Below, one piece after another: positions 10,391-22,900 of a DNA stretch of 64,000 nucleotides. Numbering within the stretch: the first letter of the stretch is position 1; every line of letters starts with the position of its first letter. A program made the translations under genes and the position numbers. The notes below the pieces were generated by a model, which searched no databases, was not told the DNA's origin, and saw only the letters and a list, made by a program, of their open reading frames with translations. This stretch comes from Euptelea pleiosperma (taxonomy: Eukaryota > Streptophyta > Magnoliopsida > Ranunculales > Eupteleaceae): positions 31,317,913 to 31,381,912 of the forward strand of contig CM068547.1 in NCBI GenBank assembly GCA_035048495.1, given 5' to 3'.

Positions 10391-11312
10391 GAAGTTTACT
10401 AGGTGAACGTGTTGTGATTGGCCACTCACTGAACTAACCTTTCTTGCCGAGGATGCGAGTGGTGCACTACTCGGACATTTCAGATTTACGTTCGAGATTC
10501 TTTTCTGCCCGACTATCCATCAGTGACACCACCATCCATTCTGGATAGACACCCGCTAATCTAGTTCCTGTTGTCGACTCGTCCTAAAAAAAATTAAAAA
10601 CAATATTCCAAAACTGCCCCTTCATTTGTCAAATTTTCTACATTAATCATCCAAAACTGGGTTGAAACTTTTTCCATTTTGCCACTTTTCCAGAAACACC
10701 CCTACCTCATTGTTACATAGCTCAAGGTTCGTCGGAAGTTCTCTTTTCAGACAATTGATCCTACTGAAACAAGCAGAAACAATGGCTACGGGCACCCCCA
10801 CACATACCCAGAAAACTTGGCCTTTCTCAACTGTAGTCTTTGAGGTATGATTAGGTTTCCATTGATCCCAATGGTTCACATCATATGCATCTCGGAAAAG
10901 TGGGTAATCTAATCCGATGGACTAGTGTCTCCCTAGATTGTGGACGGGAAGGTTTAAAACAATCCTCAGAACTGGCTCGCAAAAACAACCATATACATTT
11001 GCCACTAATAGCGTCATGTGTTACTAATATGTTCATAATGCTCACATGTTTCTAACATAGGAGTGTTTCACTGATATAACCAGGCACATTGATTTCAGAA
11101 ATAAAAAGCTGACATGGAGAAACACTTCCCCGGAACCAACCCAGAGAACCCATCCGGACCAACCACTCCAATGGAAGATTCTCTCTAGTGGCCGCAGCTT
11201 TATACCGAATCGACACCCAGAGACAGCTGCACATGGCTACTTATTTGATGCTCCTCTGTACAGACGTGCGGTAGATTGGGTACCACGAGCCCAAGTTTCT
11301 GACAAGGGCACC
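10391..11312. other. Intergenic between convergent RBM34 and TMEM41-like genes
   Basis: No gene. The part nearest 11312 is expected to be the 3' UTR of the minus-strand gene. No repeat with clear borders was seen. Confidence 0.4.
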
Positions 11313-14300
11313 CTATGACTTGCTCTTGCTCACAAGTGTAGGGGTGACAGAGACAACCCCAATGAGGAACAGGGTGGCAACTGACTGGAAATCGTAAAGG
11401 TCACCCACTGATCGCAACTCTCCAAGAGCTATACCAGCCTGCACAACAAAGAGGGGAAGGGAGCAAACAATGTTACCAACATCTTAGAGCCAGCAGCCGC
11501 CTTCTCTTGTTGAAGTACATATATGGGGGTGCTAAGCACACCACCATATAGCTTGGCAGTGTCTTTGGCCCACAATGCATCTGCAATCCAGTGGTTCAAT
11601 TAGTGAACCATTACATGGCAAGCATAGGCCATCAAACCAATCAGGGCTTCTTAGCTGTACAATCTAGACCAATCAAAGGGCAAATTGGATTCTACGATAA
11701 TGTGCAGCTGCAAACCCTGATTGAATTGACTTTTGGGTTGTGTGGCACATCCAAGAGGTGGAACACACGGTACGTTACGGAATGATGCACATGTACAGTG
11801 TGGGATGAAAGCACTACCAAACATAATGGTTTTTAGCACTGACACGTACTCCCTTTCTACTATGATTTAAGAAAACCAAGTCAAATATTCTGAAAAGTAT
11901 GATTAGTGAGAATGATACCCTGACTGTGACATAAGCAGCCGGAATGAGTCCGATGAAGGTTGCTAGGAAGAAAATATGGTAAGGCACATCTACTATTGGT
12001 GAAGCTACATTTATGAATGTGTTTGGCAATGTTGGAGTCACTCTCAGGAAAAGCATGTAGTTTAGTAGTCCCCCTCTTCTTTTAGCCACCTGGGAGAGTA
12101 AACAAGGAGACACAGCGCAAGACATTACCAAATTGAAGTGAAGATAGTAAAAAATGAAGAGTTGGCAAATGAGGAGTTGGTATTCACCTGGGCTTGGAAA
12201 AAACTCAGCTTGTCTGGCCAGAGAGAGAAGACCAAGGGCCTCCCTATCAGTTTCGATAGAAAATAGCATGAAGAAGCACCAGCAGTGGCAGTGAATACAA
12301 CCAGAGCAACACCTTTGAAGACTCCAAAAAGGGCTCCAGCAAGCAATGACATGAAAACAGTCCCTGGAATCATGAAAGTTTGCATGAAAATGTAGACTAC
12401 ACAGTACCCCACCAGGACCTGTATGGTGTAATCGCTTGTGTAGTTCTCAAGGTGATCCCTGCAGAAAAAAACACCCTCGAAATTTTAATGCATCATGGTA
12501 AGAATTAAGTTTCCAAAACCACTCTGGAAAAGCCAATGGTGGACTCGCAGCAAAGAAAATAATTAAATGAAGATAACAGGCCAAAACAGCAGATTAAGCC
12601 TGTTGCTCAATTTAAATTATGCTCTGTGTAGGATTGGATTTGAATTTGCAAACACTTCAAATAGAGGCTAGGCACCCTCGTCCCCTAGGATGAATCAAGC
12701 TAAATTTTGATGGAAGCAGCAACGATATTAGTAGGCCATCAACAGACCCAACCGTACTTGTGGAGGGGAAGGAAAGGCAGTGTGGGGAACACAAGAATGA
12801 AAAAAGCAGGTTTCAGTGGAACACCGTCAATCAGACACGAACAATCATCAAGGCGTGTGTAGGCCCAGCAAGAGATGCATAAGCTGTAGATACAGAAGTA
12901 TTAACTCTACGACGGGTTAAAAATTCATGCAGATTTCCCCTCTAGGCCTCTGTGTATTGAATAAAATTTCCTTACTGTCATCAAGTGGCTGGGAAAGGAT
13001 ATGGACATCCCTTGGAGATTCACTCAATTATTTTTGGAATGGAGTTATAATATCTAGACTAATACTTGGTTGTAATACTCTTATTGATGGATATGCTTTC
13101 TAAAGAACGGGTACCCAGAACTTCTTTGGCCATCTGAGACCAGATGCCCAATTTGTAGTTCCCCTCAAAGGGCTCTGTTTGTATTTTTCCTTTTTTAATT
13201 AATAGAATTCCACCTTTCTGCTACAAGCACACAAAGTTAATAATTGCTTGACAGTAATTTGCATGGCATTCTAGCATCCCAACCTAAACTAGTTCATTTT
13301 TAGGGAAAGATCATCCTGCTTATCATCAATGCAATACTTCTATGTAAAGAGTTATTCTTAGGATGGATGCATTCCAAGTTATTTAATGAAATTTATATTC
13401 TGTTCCCAACATTCAATTTCCAGATTGAAAAGAACCTAAATTCGAGATTGAAAAGATCAAAGCCAACTGCTGGGTTAATTTCCTTAAGCCTTAGACTTAT
13501 GGAGTATACCAATTTACTTCCTGTCAAAATTGCTCCAAAACCTAAAATTTGGAGATAACTTCTATGGTCTCAAAAAAAGCTGCTTCATTACAAACAACAC
13601 CACCCCCAGCCGCCACCCCCCTCAGTGTTAAGACACGACACGACGAGGTTACCGGATCAATGTTGCATGTGGCTAAGCTGTACCTATATAGTACATACAA
13701 AAATAATATTTAAAAAAAACATAAAGCACTTCAAAAATGGAAAGAACACAATAAAAATGTATCATATTAGAAACATTTATGACGTTGATGAGACAGCTGC
13801 ATCCAAGTCCCTAAGATAAAGTCTGACAATTGGGCCTGCTTGGTTCAATGCAAATCGGATGAGTGCAGCCGCGGTTTTGGGATTACAAGTGATTGGTTGG
13901 GGGCGTGCAAATGAGCTGGCGTGCAAGTGGTTGCCAAGCCCTTGCAAACTCTTTAAGAAATGGATGCAAGCATGTGCAGCCCAAAAACTGTGGTAAGTGA
14001 CTGCAATGCAACCCACCGCATTTGCACCAGAGTGCAAAATGCATCCCAGTGCAGCAAACCAAGCAGAGCCTTGGACTCGTACCCATACCTGGGAAGCATA
14101 ACTCATTAACGGCACCTCCTCCATGCATTGCATGATTGCATGATTGCATGTTCCTAATAAAACAGAGAAAATTGAAAGTAACATGAGATCCCCATATTTG
14201 AGTCTCTTAGCATACCACACTTCCACTGGTTGCATCATTAACTACTCAGAATCGCTCAATCCCTTTCGATACAACCTGAGAAGGAAACAATTTTGAAACA

Positions 14301-14868
14301 AAATTCTAGTCTCCAATGCTAAATCTAATTTCTAACAGAAATAACCTACAGATTCTAAAGTCTAGGGTTGGACCAATGAAGAAATCTCAGCTGTGCTTCC
14401 GACCCCTTGTTGTCTCCGCTCTATTACTATCAAACAAAATTAAGTCAATAAGTACAGAAAATGAGCAAAAACTCAATTACCCAGAAACCAAATCAGAATC
14501 AGATACCACATTATCCTTATTCAAAGTTCAATGAAGAGAGCATCAGCAGCCAAAATTTAAAAAAAAAAAAAAAATAGCAAGAAACCGAAATTCATGGAAT
14601 CCAGATTTGCTACCAATTCAACATCATTAACCACAGATATCCCAATCAAAACCAAAACCCTAAATCAAAATTACCTAAGAATTTGAAGATCTTCGAGACT
14701 CCGGGGCAGCTTGAGAAAGCTATAATCGGAGGCCGGCATCGTTAGGTAGACACCGAGAAGCCCTAAAACGAAGCTGAGAACAACGGCCGAAGCAACCGAA
14801 ACCTCCCAAAAGGTTAGCGGGAATTTCGATCCGGTACTCTTGCTAGCGATTTCCTCTCTCTTCTCCAT
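11313..14868 (-). CDS. TMEM41-type VTT (SNARE-associated Golgi) membrane protein
   Basis: Polytopic membrane protein of the VTT/DedA family, close to plant proteins annotated SNARE-associated Golgi protein and to animal TMEM41B, an ER lipid scramblase. The plant role is not established. Minus-strand exons: 14868-14675, 12458-12188, 12089-11919, 11438-11313; product 253 aa with clean frame. A hydrophobic segment follows a short charged N-terminus (MEKREEIASKSTGSKFPLTF). The VTT core holds GYCVVYIFMQTFMIPGTVFM, SLLAGALFGVFKG, FLSKLIGRPL and LFLRVTPTLPNTFINVAS, the last matching the conserved arginine-proline motif of the domain. Exon 4 supplies the last helix (LFLIGVVSVTPTLV). Intron 1 is 2.2 kb and includes a MITE. 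Telo-box-like AAACCCTAA (14927-14935) and TTAGGGTTT (14941-14949) lie upstream of the ATG. Confidence 0.92.
13833..14070. mobile_element. PIF/Harbinger-like MITE in TMEM41-like intron 1
   Basis: 238 bp with TIRs GGCCTGCTTGGTT and AACCAAGCAGAGCC (one extra base) and a possible 3-bp duplication TTG at 13830-13832 and 14071-14073. The interior is rich in TGCA words and non-coding. Confidence 0.65.
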
Positions 14869-14976
14869 TGTTTGATGAACAAGTTAGGGTTTTTTTTTTT
14901 TTTGGAGAAGAGAGATGAGAAATCGAAAACCCTAAATTGATTAGGGTTTGCTTCTTCTTCTTCTTAACCTTACCTT

Positions 14977-15032
14977 TCCATCTCTCTCTCTCTCTCTCTC
15001 TCCCTCTCTATCTCTCTCTCCCTCTATTTCTC
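14977..15032. repeat. (CT)n tract upstream of the TMEM41-like gene
   Basis: About 55 bases of nearly pure CT dinucleotides with single interruptions, about 110-165 bases before the minus-strand ATG at 14868. On the gene's strand it reads GA-rich. Such tracts are common in plant 5' leaders and core promoters. Confidence 0.8.
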
Positions 15033-15261
15033 TACATCTGTCTGTGAAAATCAGGAATATTCGCTGACGGAGTAGTAAAAATCCGAGACGCGTCTTTCCC
15101 CTTGCTGAGTTCCTCTTGCGGTGAGGACAAGCAAGTGACGGGTTTTTTTCACCTAAAAGGTTCGAATATTCTCTGACACGTCAGCCACGATTGACACGTG
15201 GGTTCGAACGCCGCGAACAATCATTGCGTTACGTAAACCAGGACATGTGCTCTCTCCCTCC

Positions 15262-15655
15262 GAGTAAAACTTGTGTCACAAGATGTTGGGACGGAAGCCG
15301 GTCACAGCACTCAATACGAGCCACGTGGCACAAGATCAGAGGGCTCTGACCGTATGGATGTTGCCAGTCCCTCGGTGGACCTACAAACCAAAATCATCCT
15401 GATTAGTGATTTACAACCTTTGAATTTTTGCACCCAAATAATGCTCAAAAATCCTACCGTTAAAATCAACCCATGAAAATAAATTCATTCGAATAGCTTA
15501 GAAATCACTAATCAGGATGATTTTTTGTACACCGATCCACAGAGGGAATGGCCAAACATCCATACGGTCATCGTCCTCTAAAAGTATGACACGTGTCTCG
15601 TATTGATTGCTGTGACCGGCTTCCGTTACAGCATCCAATGACACAAGTTTTACTC
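15262..15655. mobile_element. Foldback/Mutator-like MITE, copy B
   Basis: 394 bp with inverted ends GAGTAAAACTTGTGTCA (15262-15278) and TGACACAAGTTTTACTC. The arms extend inwards through GGAAGCCGGTCACAGCA and the family core ATCCTGATTAGTGATTT / AAATCACTAATCAGGAT. The end sequence GAGTAAAACTT is shared with the small Mutator-like element at 42112-42293. Flanks are CT-rich (CTCCCTCC and CCTCCCTT), so a TSD cannot be read with confidence. Confidence 0.75.
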
Positions 15656-15850
15656 CCTCCCTTGTATTCCTCCTCACCACGCGATTCATTGTCGTATTCG
15701 TATCTAGTGGATGAGAGCTGAATTACCAACTTACCCTTTTGTTTTTGTTTTTATTTAATTTCTTATTGTGTGTAAAATGACAAAAATATCCTTAGAGAGT
15801 TTTGGAAGGAAAGCTGGATTCTAACTTCGCCTAGCCCATGTCAACACTTA

Positions 15851-16263
15851 AAGGCATCTCCAATCAGTGTCTTCAAATTCTGGTTTCGAATAAACATCTT
15901 CTTTTTCAACAAGCGCCTTCAAATTTTGGCCTCAAAAGAGTTTCTTTTTCAAATTTGAAGGTGGAGACAACCTTTAGAGAAGTTCCAACCCATCTCTATA
16001 TTCAATTCTAAATTTGAAGTCAATCCTCTTTCTCCATTTCTGACTCTAAATATAGAGATCTCTATTCTCTAACTCAAAATATGAAGATGAAGATTTACTT
16101 TTTTGCTTTTCTAAATTTTTAACTTTGTCATTTTAATAATTTTGTAAACAAATTTAATTCTTTTTGTATCATTTTTAAGGAAAAAATATTTTCTTTTATA
16201 ATTCACGTGTGCATCTTTTTGTGAAAAGATATTTTTTTAGAAATGGGACGGTTGGAGTTGCTC
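15851..16263. mobile_element. PIF/Harbinger-like MITE, TSD TTA
   Basis: The left end AAGGCATCTCCAATC and right end GGTTGGAGTTGCTC are imperfect inverted repeats of the GAGCA-CTCCAAC class. TTA lies on both sides (15848-15850 and 16264-16266). About 413 bp, with TCAAATTTTGG-like sub-repeats and no coding capacity. Confidence 0.7.
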
Positions 16264-16387
16264 TTATATAACCATTTATTTGTCATGTATCCATTATTTT
16301 ACTATTATCAAGGTTGTTTTGATATATTTTTTTAAAATATGGCCAAAAAAACATTTGTTATTTCTTTAAAAAGTGGATTTGGTGTTT

Positions 16388-16664
16388 TTTTTGGTGATTA
16401 AGAGGGGGGGTAGCTCTTATGGTCACGCCCAGGGTGCTATGCTGGTTGCCCCCCCTGCAAAATGTCCGGTTTGAGCCATAGCTACTGCCCGAAGGGCGAG
16501 CCCGTCACCACAGCCCCACCAAAGTATCCAACAAATCCAAAGCCCATCCACTAGGCCCACTGTCAGGCTTTACTTCCACAAGTGGTTTCAACTTATGTTC
16601 ACGACTCGAACTCCTGACCTTTGAGCCCTGGAATACTAGCTCATACCACAAGGCCCAATGTCAA
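16388..16664 (-). mobile_element. tRNA-derived SINE, 12-bp TSD
   Basis: On the minus strand the 5' part reads CCTTGTGGTATGAGCTAGTA (A-box-like), followed by GGAGTTCGAGTCG (B-box-like), then a non-tRNA body rich in GGGCT words, and ends in an A-rich tail (CTTAATCACCAAAAA). Direct repeats GATTTGGTGTTT at 16376-16387 and 16665-16676 flank it. The tRNA-like head, tail and TSD together support a SINE. Confidence 0.7.
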
Positions 16665-16889
16665 GATTTGGTGTTTCTTATAATAAGATTAGCCTCTTTG
16701 TTGTGATCTTTTACCAAGAGTTGCTTTAGTATTTTAGTAAAAGTCTACTTTATCAGGTCAATCTTGCCACTTGTCATCAAACGTTTGACCTTCCTCATCA
16801 AGCAAGCTGGCAGTTCAGTAGCTCAACTAGTCTACCTGGCAATTCAACTAAACAGCTTGACAACTCAATTGAGATATCTAACAGGTCGA

Positions 16890-17035
16890 TTGGGTGGGTC
16901 CAACGGCTCACCAAGGCAATCTAGCAGTTCTTCAATCTAGCAACTTGGCAAGGCAGTCTGAAAACTCTTCGGTCCAGCACCTTGGCAAAGCAATTTGGCA
17001 ATTCTTCGGTCCAGCAACTCAACAAGGAGTTGCTA
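16890..17035. repeat. Degenerate minisatellite, ~45-bp units
   Basis: Three to four imperfect units built from GGTCCAGCAACTTGGCAAGG, then CAATTTGGCAATTCTTC. Related words begin as far left as 16800 (CAAGCTGGCAGTTCAGTAG). Unit identity is low. Confidence 0.55.
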
Positions 17036-18143
17036 GGAATGGAGTCCCACTACTGACTATAGCTCTTCCTGAGACTCTTTTGCAATTAATTTCTATCAAA
17101 ATACACTGGTCCAAATGCATGGGGTAAGAAATATGCACTCACAATGGTACATGGTTAGCCTATAGAAGAGGATAATATACCTTATGTTGAGACCCACGTG
17201 GGCTCACAACGAGCGTATAGCATGCACAATCCTTACAAACACACCTACAATGGGTCTCTGTAAAAATGATATTGCCAAAAATTGACAAGGTGATATTTCC
17301 ATTTATTCATTAGAAGAGGAAACCGTTTTGAAGGCATAGAAATCTAAGTTCTAAGTGATTCATTTTGGATTGAAAAGCTAGGACTTCAAGATTCTTATGG
17401 ACCTAATTCATTGAAATTCCATCCAGTAAAATGGAAGAATTATAAATCTTGTATGAGCCCTTTGTGCAACTTTCATATTTGAAAAGTCTCAGGCATACCC
17501 GGTTACATCACGACCCCAAAAAAAATGTAGATAGATCCTTTGGCGTGTAGGTTTTATGTATTTTAGCGATTTGATGCATCTCATTCTATGTGTTGCTTGC
17601 TAGCATTTCTCTAAATCCTCTTTGAGTGGGTATTTTGGTAAAACTATTTTAAAGGAAAAATTAAAAAAATGAAATGAAGGGCAATTTCGTATGTGGTCAT
17701 GTTCCTTGCCTCAAAGCGTAGGCGTATACTTGTGATAGAAGTTTTACTCGATTGATTTTGCTAAATCCAGTGCGTAACGCCACATAATTAATTCATCCGT
17801 ACGATAGGGACATCAGAGACGTCACGCAGACACCAAATCAATATTTCTTAGGAACACAATTACAAAACTACCCTTAGTTATTGATTGAAAAAATCACCCT
17901 TCTTTTTCATTTTTTCCTTATTCGCATAAGGGTATCCTCATAATTTCGATAATTTAGTAGCTTCCTTCTAGAAGAGTAGGATGTAGTCTTGCTCGACAAA
18001 AATAAGGTCAGCTATTCACAAACTTGGAAAAGAATCTTCCGTCCATTGCATACAATATCACAAATGCTTGGGGATCAAATAACATGAATTTTCCGTCAAT
18101 CCAAATGTTCCTATTATCTTTTGAGAATTTTTGTAGTTCCTCC
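17036..18143. other. Intergenic, only a solo transposon end
   Basis: No gene. TGTGATAGAAGTTTTACTC at 17731-17749 matches one terminus of the GAGTAAAACTT element family (compare 42275-42293), but no partner end was found, so it may be a relic. Nothing else recognisable. Confidence 0.4.
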
Positions 18144-18466
18144 CATGGTTTTAAAAACGGTCGTTTAAACGGTAACGCCCCAAGCCCGTTTCCGTTAAAA
18201 CCGTTTAAACACATTTTATCGGTTTTGAATAAAACGGCCGTTTAATTCTGAAAAATTTTGTGAAAAAACGACTGTTAAATCAGTTAAATTTTTTTATTTT
18301 TTTTTCAAATTTCGAATTTCAGCACCATATTTTCCATTTTTTTCGTTAAAATCCGTTAAATTCCATTTTTCTATTTTTTCCATTTTTGCCCCTGGTTGTT
18401 TCAATCCGTTTAAACTGCAACGCCCCCAATCCGTTTAACCATTAAAACGGCCTCCTTTAAACCTTG
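18144..18466. mobile_element. hAT-like MITE, CATGGTTTTAAA family
   Basis: The ends CATGGTTTTAAAAACGG and CGGCCTCCTTTAAACCTTG are imperfect inverted repeats; inside are repeated CGTTTAAACGG and TAACGCCCC words. Sister copies are at 48359-48629, about 41840-42306 and about 52240-52551. The 8-bp flanks (GTTCCTCC and GCTCCCCC) agree at 6 of 8 positions. Confidence 0.7.
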
Positions 18467-18899
18467 GCTCCCCCCCCTATAAAGTTGTCAATTTTTGAAT
18501 TACCTCTTGGTCGTTTCAGTTTGTTGTGTTCCCCATGAAATAACTACCGATCCGTTCTCTTTAATCCAATCTTTGCCAAATTGAATATGAAAATATTCTT
18601 TACACCTCCATTGACTGCAATTTCTTTTCGTTGATTGTAAACGAGCTGTCTAACCTTTCTTCCATAGACCAAAATATTGTTCTTTTTTTAAAATTACGTA
18701 AATACTGTTACTTCTTTCTAGTACTGACTTGTGACTTGTCATTAATGCGCCACAATTATTATGGACGGACGGTTTGGATTTTCTTTGAAACCATTATTTT
18801 TCTTTACTAACTAAAGTCATTAATGTTTTTGCGCACTGGTGCCATCGTTTGTTTTTGTTACATATATCTAGATCATCTCGATTGACTTTTTTTTTATAA

Positions 18900-19196
18900 G
18901 GCCATGTTTAATTGCACCGAAAATTTTCCCGAGAAAATACATCTGGGATATGCCTTAAATGACTGATTGATTGCAATTGAGAGTACATATTTCAATCACG
19001 TGAGAAAATAAATGTGTATTTTCAGGTGGAAATGAATTCTCACCTATCTGGACAAGAAATGAATTCCGGGTTTAGTAGGAAAAATTATCCATTTAAATGG
19101 CTTGTTAGGAAACATTATATAGATTTATACTGGCTATCTAACAATGGACAGTTGTGTTTTCCCAAGGAAAATGCAATTTTCCCACTTGGTAAAGTG
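18900..19196. mobile_element. PIF/Harbinger-like MITE, decayed right end
   Basis: Sister of 50454-50765, sharing GAGAAAATAC, TTTCAGGT-GAAATGAATT and ACAATGGACAGTTGTGTTTT. The left end GGCCATGTTTAATTGCAC follows TAA. The right terminus seen in the sister copy (CAATCAAACACGCCC) is missing here. Confidence 0.65.
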
Positions 19197-19221
19197 TCTC
19201 AATTGACTCTTATTTAGAAAA

Positions 19222-19438
19222 GGATCGGGCTCTGGGAACCCCCTTTTTTTGACCCCTCTCAGGAGTGTATGCTTGGCCGTGGATTCCAATAATCCAACGG
19301 TGGTTGATAGCGCTGAGCTAGCACTCACTTTTTACACTTTCTGCCAGCGTTCAACCACCAATGGATTCGTGAAATCCACGTCCGAGCACACAACTCCCAA
19401 GAGGAGTTAGAAAATGGGGGGTCCTCGGAGGCTGAGCC
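19222..19438. mobile_element. Mutator-like foldback MITE, 9-bp TSD
   Basis: 217-bp element whose halves are near-complements over ~85 bp (left GGATCGGGCTCTGGGAACCC; right, complemented, GGCTCAGCCTCCGAGGACCC). Perfect 9-bp repeats TTTAGAAAA at 19213-19221 and 19439-19447 flank it. Non-coding. Confidence 0.85.
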
Positions 19439-19447
19439 TTTAGAAAA

Positions 19448-19957
19448 TGTATTAAAGAGTTGTTATTTAAAAAAAAAATTATTTTAGGATGCATTTCTCT
19501 TAGAAAAATTATTTTAGGTTGTTTTGTCATTTAAGAAGGATTGTTTTGCCATTTAAGAAAGTCGTAAAAGATTATAAAAAAAAAAAAAGGTCATTTCGGC
19601 GTGATTGAATTTGGCATCGCTGCACCCTGAATCAATCAAAAAGCTTATTGATTTGATTCATCCACCATATTTCAATTAAAATGATTTTTTAATAATTTCG
19701 ATATACATTAGTTCTAACTCTGGCATTCTATATATCACTTAGACAGCTGACAAATTTTACATTGACGTAAAAAGTATGTACTCAACATTGATTTGATCGT
19801 AGACGATCACAACCAGCCTCTCCGGAGAGAAACTTGAAGCCGCAAGCCCGTAAGGCAAGAAGACAACACTGAATAAAAATGACTAGCAAATACCTTACTG
19901 GATTGAGAACATCAGAGAAATGTTATGCCTGTGGGGCATCAATGTAAGCTGCCTCCC
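19448..19957 (-). other. TORMOZ 3' flank
   Basis: Follows the stop codon of the minus-strand TORMOZ gene; the 3' UTR probably takes up the 100-300 bases nearest 19957. No other gene. Confidence 0.4.
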
Positions 19958-22900
19958 CTACTTTCTTAGTTTCTTCTCTGCACCTCTGGATTTGCTTGAT
20001 TTCCGTTTCTTGGAAGAAACCATCTCTTTTTTCCCATTTGCTTCCTTGTCATCGGAGTGCAGCGCCAATTCGTCTTTTACCGCTCTGACATCAGGGTCAG
20101 GTTCAACAACTGACATTCCAGTTAGTGTATAATCCAATAAAAGTGTGCTTCTTATAAGTCTGTCTATACGGCTGAAATGCCTCTGTGTATAAGGTATAAG
20201 GCCTTCAAGGAGTTCACCGATGCCTTTTATCTGAAACATAATCACATGGAGATTAAATACGAGCATTTTCTGAAGTTTAACATACAAGTCACGAGATTAT
20301 CTCTTTTTTTAGTTTTCCTCTCTTTTACAAAGCTAAAGCTATTCCAGAATAATCAAATGTAATTGAATCATCCTATAAACAAGGTCATTTTGGTCATTTT
20401 TAAGTAAATCCAAATGTACATGCAGGGGGTTCGGTCCATAATTCAATGGATCACCGAGGAAATATATGTCAAAAATTGTAACCATCAGTAGTTGTTTTTT
20501 GTGTCTGTTTAGGAATTGCTAGGACTGTCAAGGAGCTATAGTGAGGGAGTTCTTAGTTGGCTATAGTAGAACTATAAGTCTTTTTTACTGCATAGATCTT
20601 TGATTAGAACTAGGCAGTCAATCAGCATTGTTTTCAGTTTACTTTTCTCTTCTATTATTGTTCTCTCTGTCAGGTTGCTAAAGCTTCTTATCTTAAAGGG
20701 TAACCAAGCCCCTATCCTGTCTAGCTCTATTTGCTTGATTGTGGGTTGTGTAACAAGTGGTTCTTCTGTGTCACCAGCACTTCAGTAGATGGGGCAATTT
20801 TTATGAATGATGACCTGGACTCGCCTAGAAAATATATACCAAAAATTGTAACCATTGTTTCTCCTAGGCATATTTTTCATACTGTTTGCCTTTTTTCTTA
20901 TTTGTTTGATTGCCACTGTTTCCATGTTTGTAACTAAAAATAATTTGACTGGATCAATTTTCAGTATAGATCTTGTAGGTGGGTCCCACCAATGATGGTA
21001 CCTCAAGCCCCCTGCAATTGGTAGTCTATCCTCAATCTATACAGTGGAAATTTTGGGATTTATCTTTAGATTCTTTACCAAATAATAAAGCAATCCAATG
21101 CATACGCATGTACTAGCCTGAAGAAAAATTTATAATGTCGAAAAACTTGATGGACATGTTAGAGACAATTACTTCGATAATCTCCGTTGGAGGAAGAATG
21201 TTGAAAACCCGGAAAAGCACAAACTGTGCAACATGACAGAGCTTTGGCTTTGTATTCCATTCTCGAACATACTCAAAAAGTAGATGGACTTCTTCCTTCC
21301 CAAGGACATGGAGGGCTTTCTCTACCTGATCTTCGGCGTGCTTCTTCCTGCAGATAGACTAAGCTCAGACAAATATAATGAGATAGTCAAGAAGAGCATA
21401 GAAAGGGATTACTGCTGACCTGCAAATTTCTGAAAATAAATCAAAAAGTTTATGGGGCCTGCGAAGTTCAAATGCAATTTGGATTGCTTTAGTATAATCA
21501 GCATCTGATACAGCATTTTCCAGTTCTTGGCCCTTTAGAACCCCTTCCTCCTACATCAGCAGCACAGAAATTCCATCAAATAATTGGGACTCATTTTAGT
21601 TTGTATGCTAATAAAATCATATGATCAGGTTGGTGAGACCCAATCAAATGATGTTAGTCCCCAGCTTGTTCACCATGTGAACAGCTCTGCTTGGTAAGAC
21701 CACGATAGTGAAGGCCTACGTAACCCGAGTGTGAAGTGGGACCAGGATCAATGGGCCATCGAATTCAAAAAGGTCCTAAGATTAGGAACACCTCTGGAGC
21801 ATATATATAGGGGCCATATGGACTCAATTACGGTATGTCGGTAGATATAACAGGCGGCCATTTTGGCATCGAAGGACTTTTAGTAGCAATCCAATAAAGG
21901 CACCTTATCATAACAATCCATAAGGGAATTTCGTGTCTTTTTTTTCATTGTTTAATCAATTGTAGTGCTCTAATGTTAAGTGGCTTGCATGGGCAATGAT
22001 AAAAAGAGATGAGGCACCCTTATGGTAATTTGGATAAGCCCTTCTATAGGATCACAACTCTTTTACCACTCTCTCCTACTTCTCTGTGGATGCGAAGAAG
22101 AGAAGGAGATCGTTGTGCAAAGAGTAATTGAAGGCATAAATAGCCCCAAAGCTCCGTAGATACACATGATCTTCTTCCAAAATCTCTTTTATCTCTCAAA
22201 TCTTTTTATTTTCCTCTATTCTACCTTTCTTCCCAGTCTATTGGATTTGAGTCTTTTAAGCTTCGAAATCCTTCAATCCGGAATAGAAATTTAATGTCTT
22301 TATACTTAGTTTTAGGTTTGAGCAAGTTATTTTAGATCTGCGGAAGAGCTTAAGTGGAATTAGGGTTCTGATGGTTGGAGATCTCTATTTCAGACTTCAG
22401 AGTGGTATCTAAAGTTAGGGTTCTTAGTGTTGAGTTGGAATTGTTTTTAGTCTTCAAAATCCGTCAAATGTGGGAGCACAATTTGTGTAGCATGGGAGTG
22501 CAATCTGTGTGACATGGGAGAGCGAGGCGGGACGGTTCTGGTTATGAAGGTAAAGGCCTACAAGATGGTTATCCATATTTCTCCAAAGCTAAGTTTGTAT
22601 CTTCCCTTGTACATTTTCAAATATCACAAACACTGCTTTAAAATAGAATAGCGAAGGGTTAATAACAAGCTTTCTAGCATGTCGTAAAATATAATTTCCA
22701 ACTGGACTGAGGCCAACATGTGCATGACAAAACCGATTCTGGTTGCATCAAAAGTAAAACTCATCGAAGTCCCAAAACCCAATCAAAGGTGGATTCAGAA
22801 GGCCTGCAACCAAACCTCGACGTAAATGGTTTCAGTAGAACAGATCAAGCATAAGCAAGCAATAGGTTCCTCAAGCTGCCAGGTGTGTAAAAGTTATCAA

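Noticed and set aside
13625..13819. Extra exon in the TMEM41-like intron
   Set aside because: No domain, and exons 1 and 2 join in phase without it.
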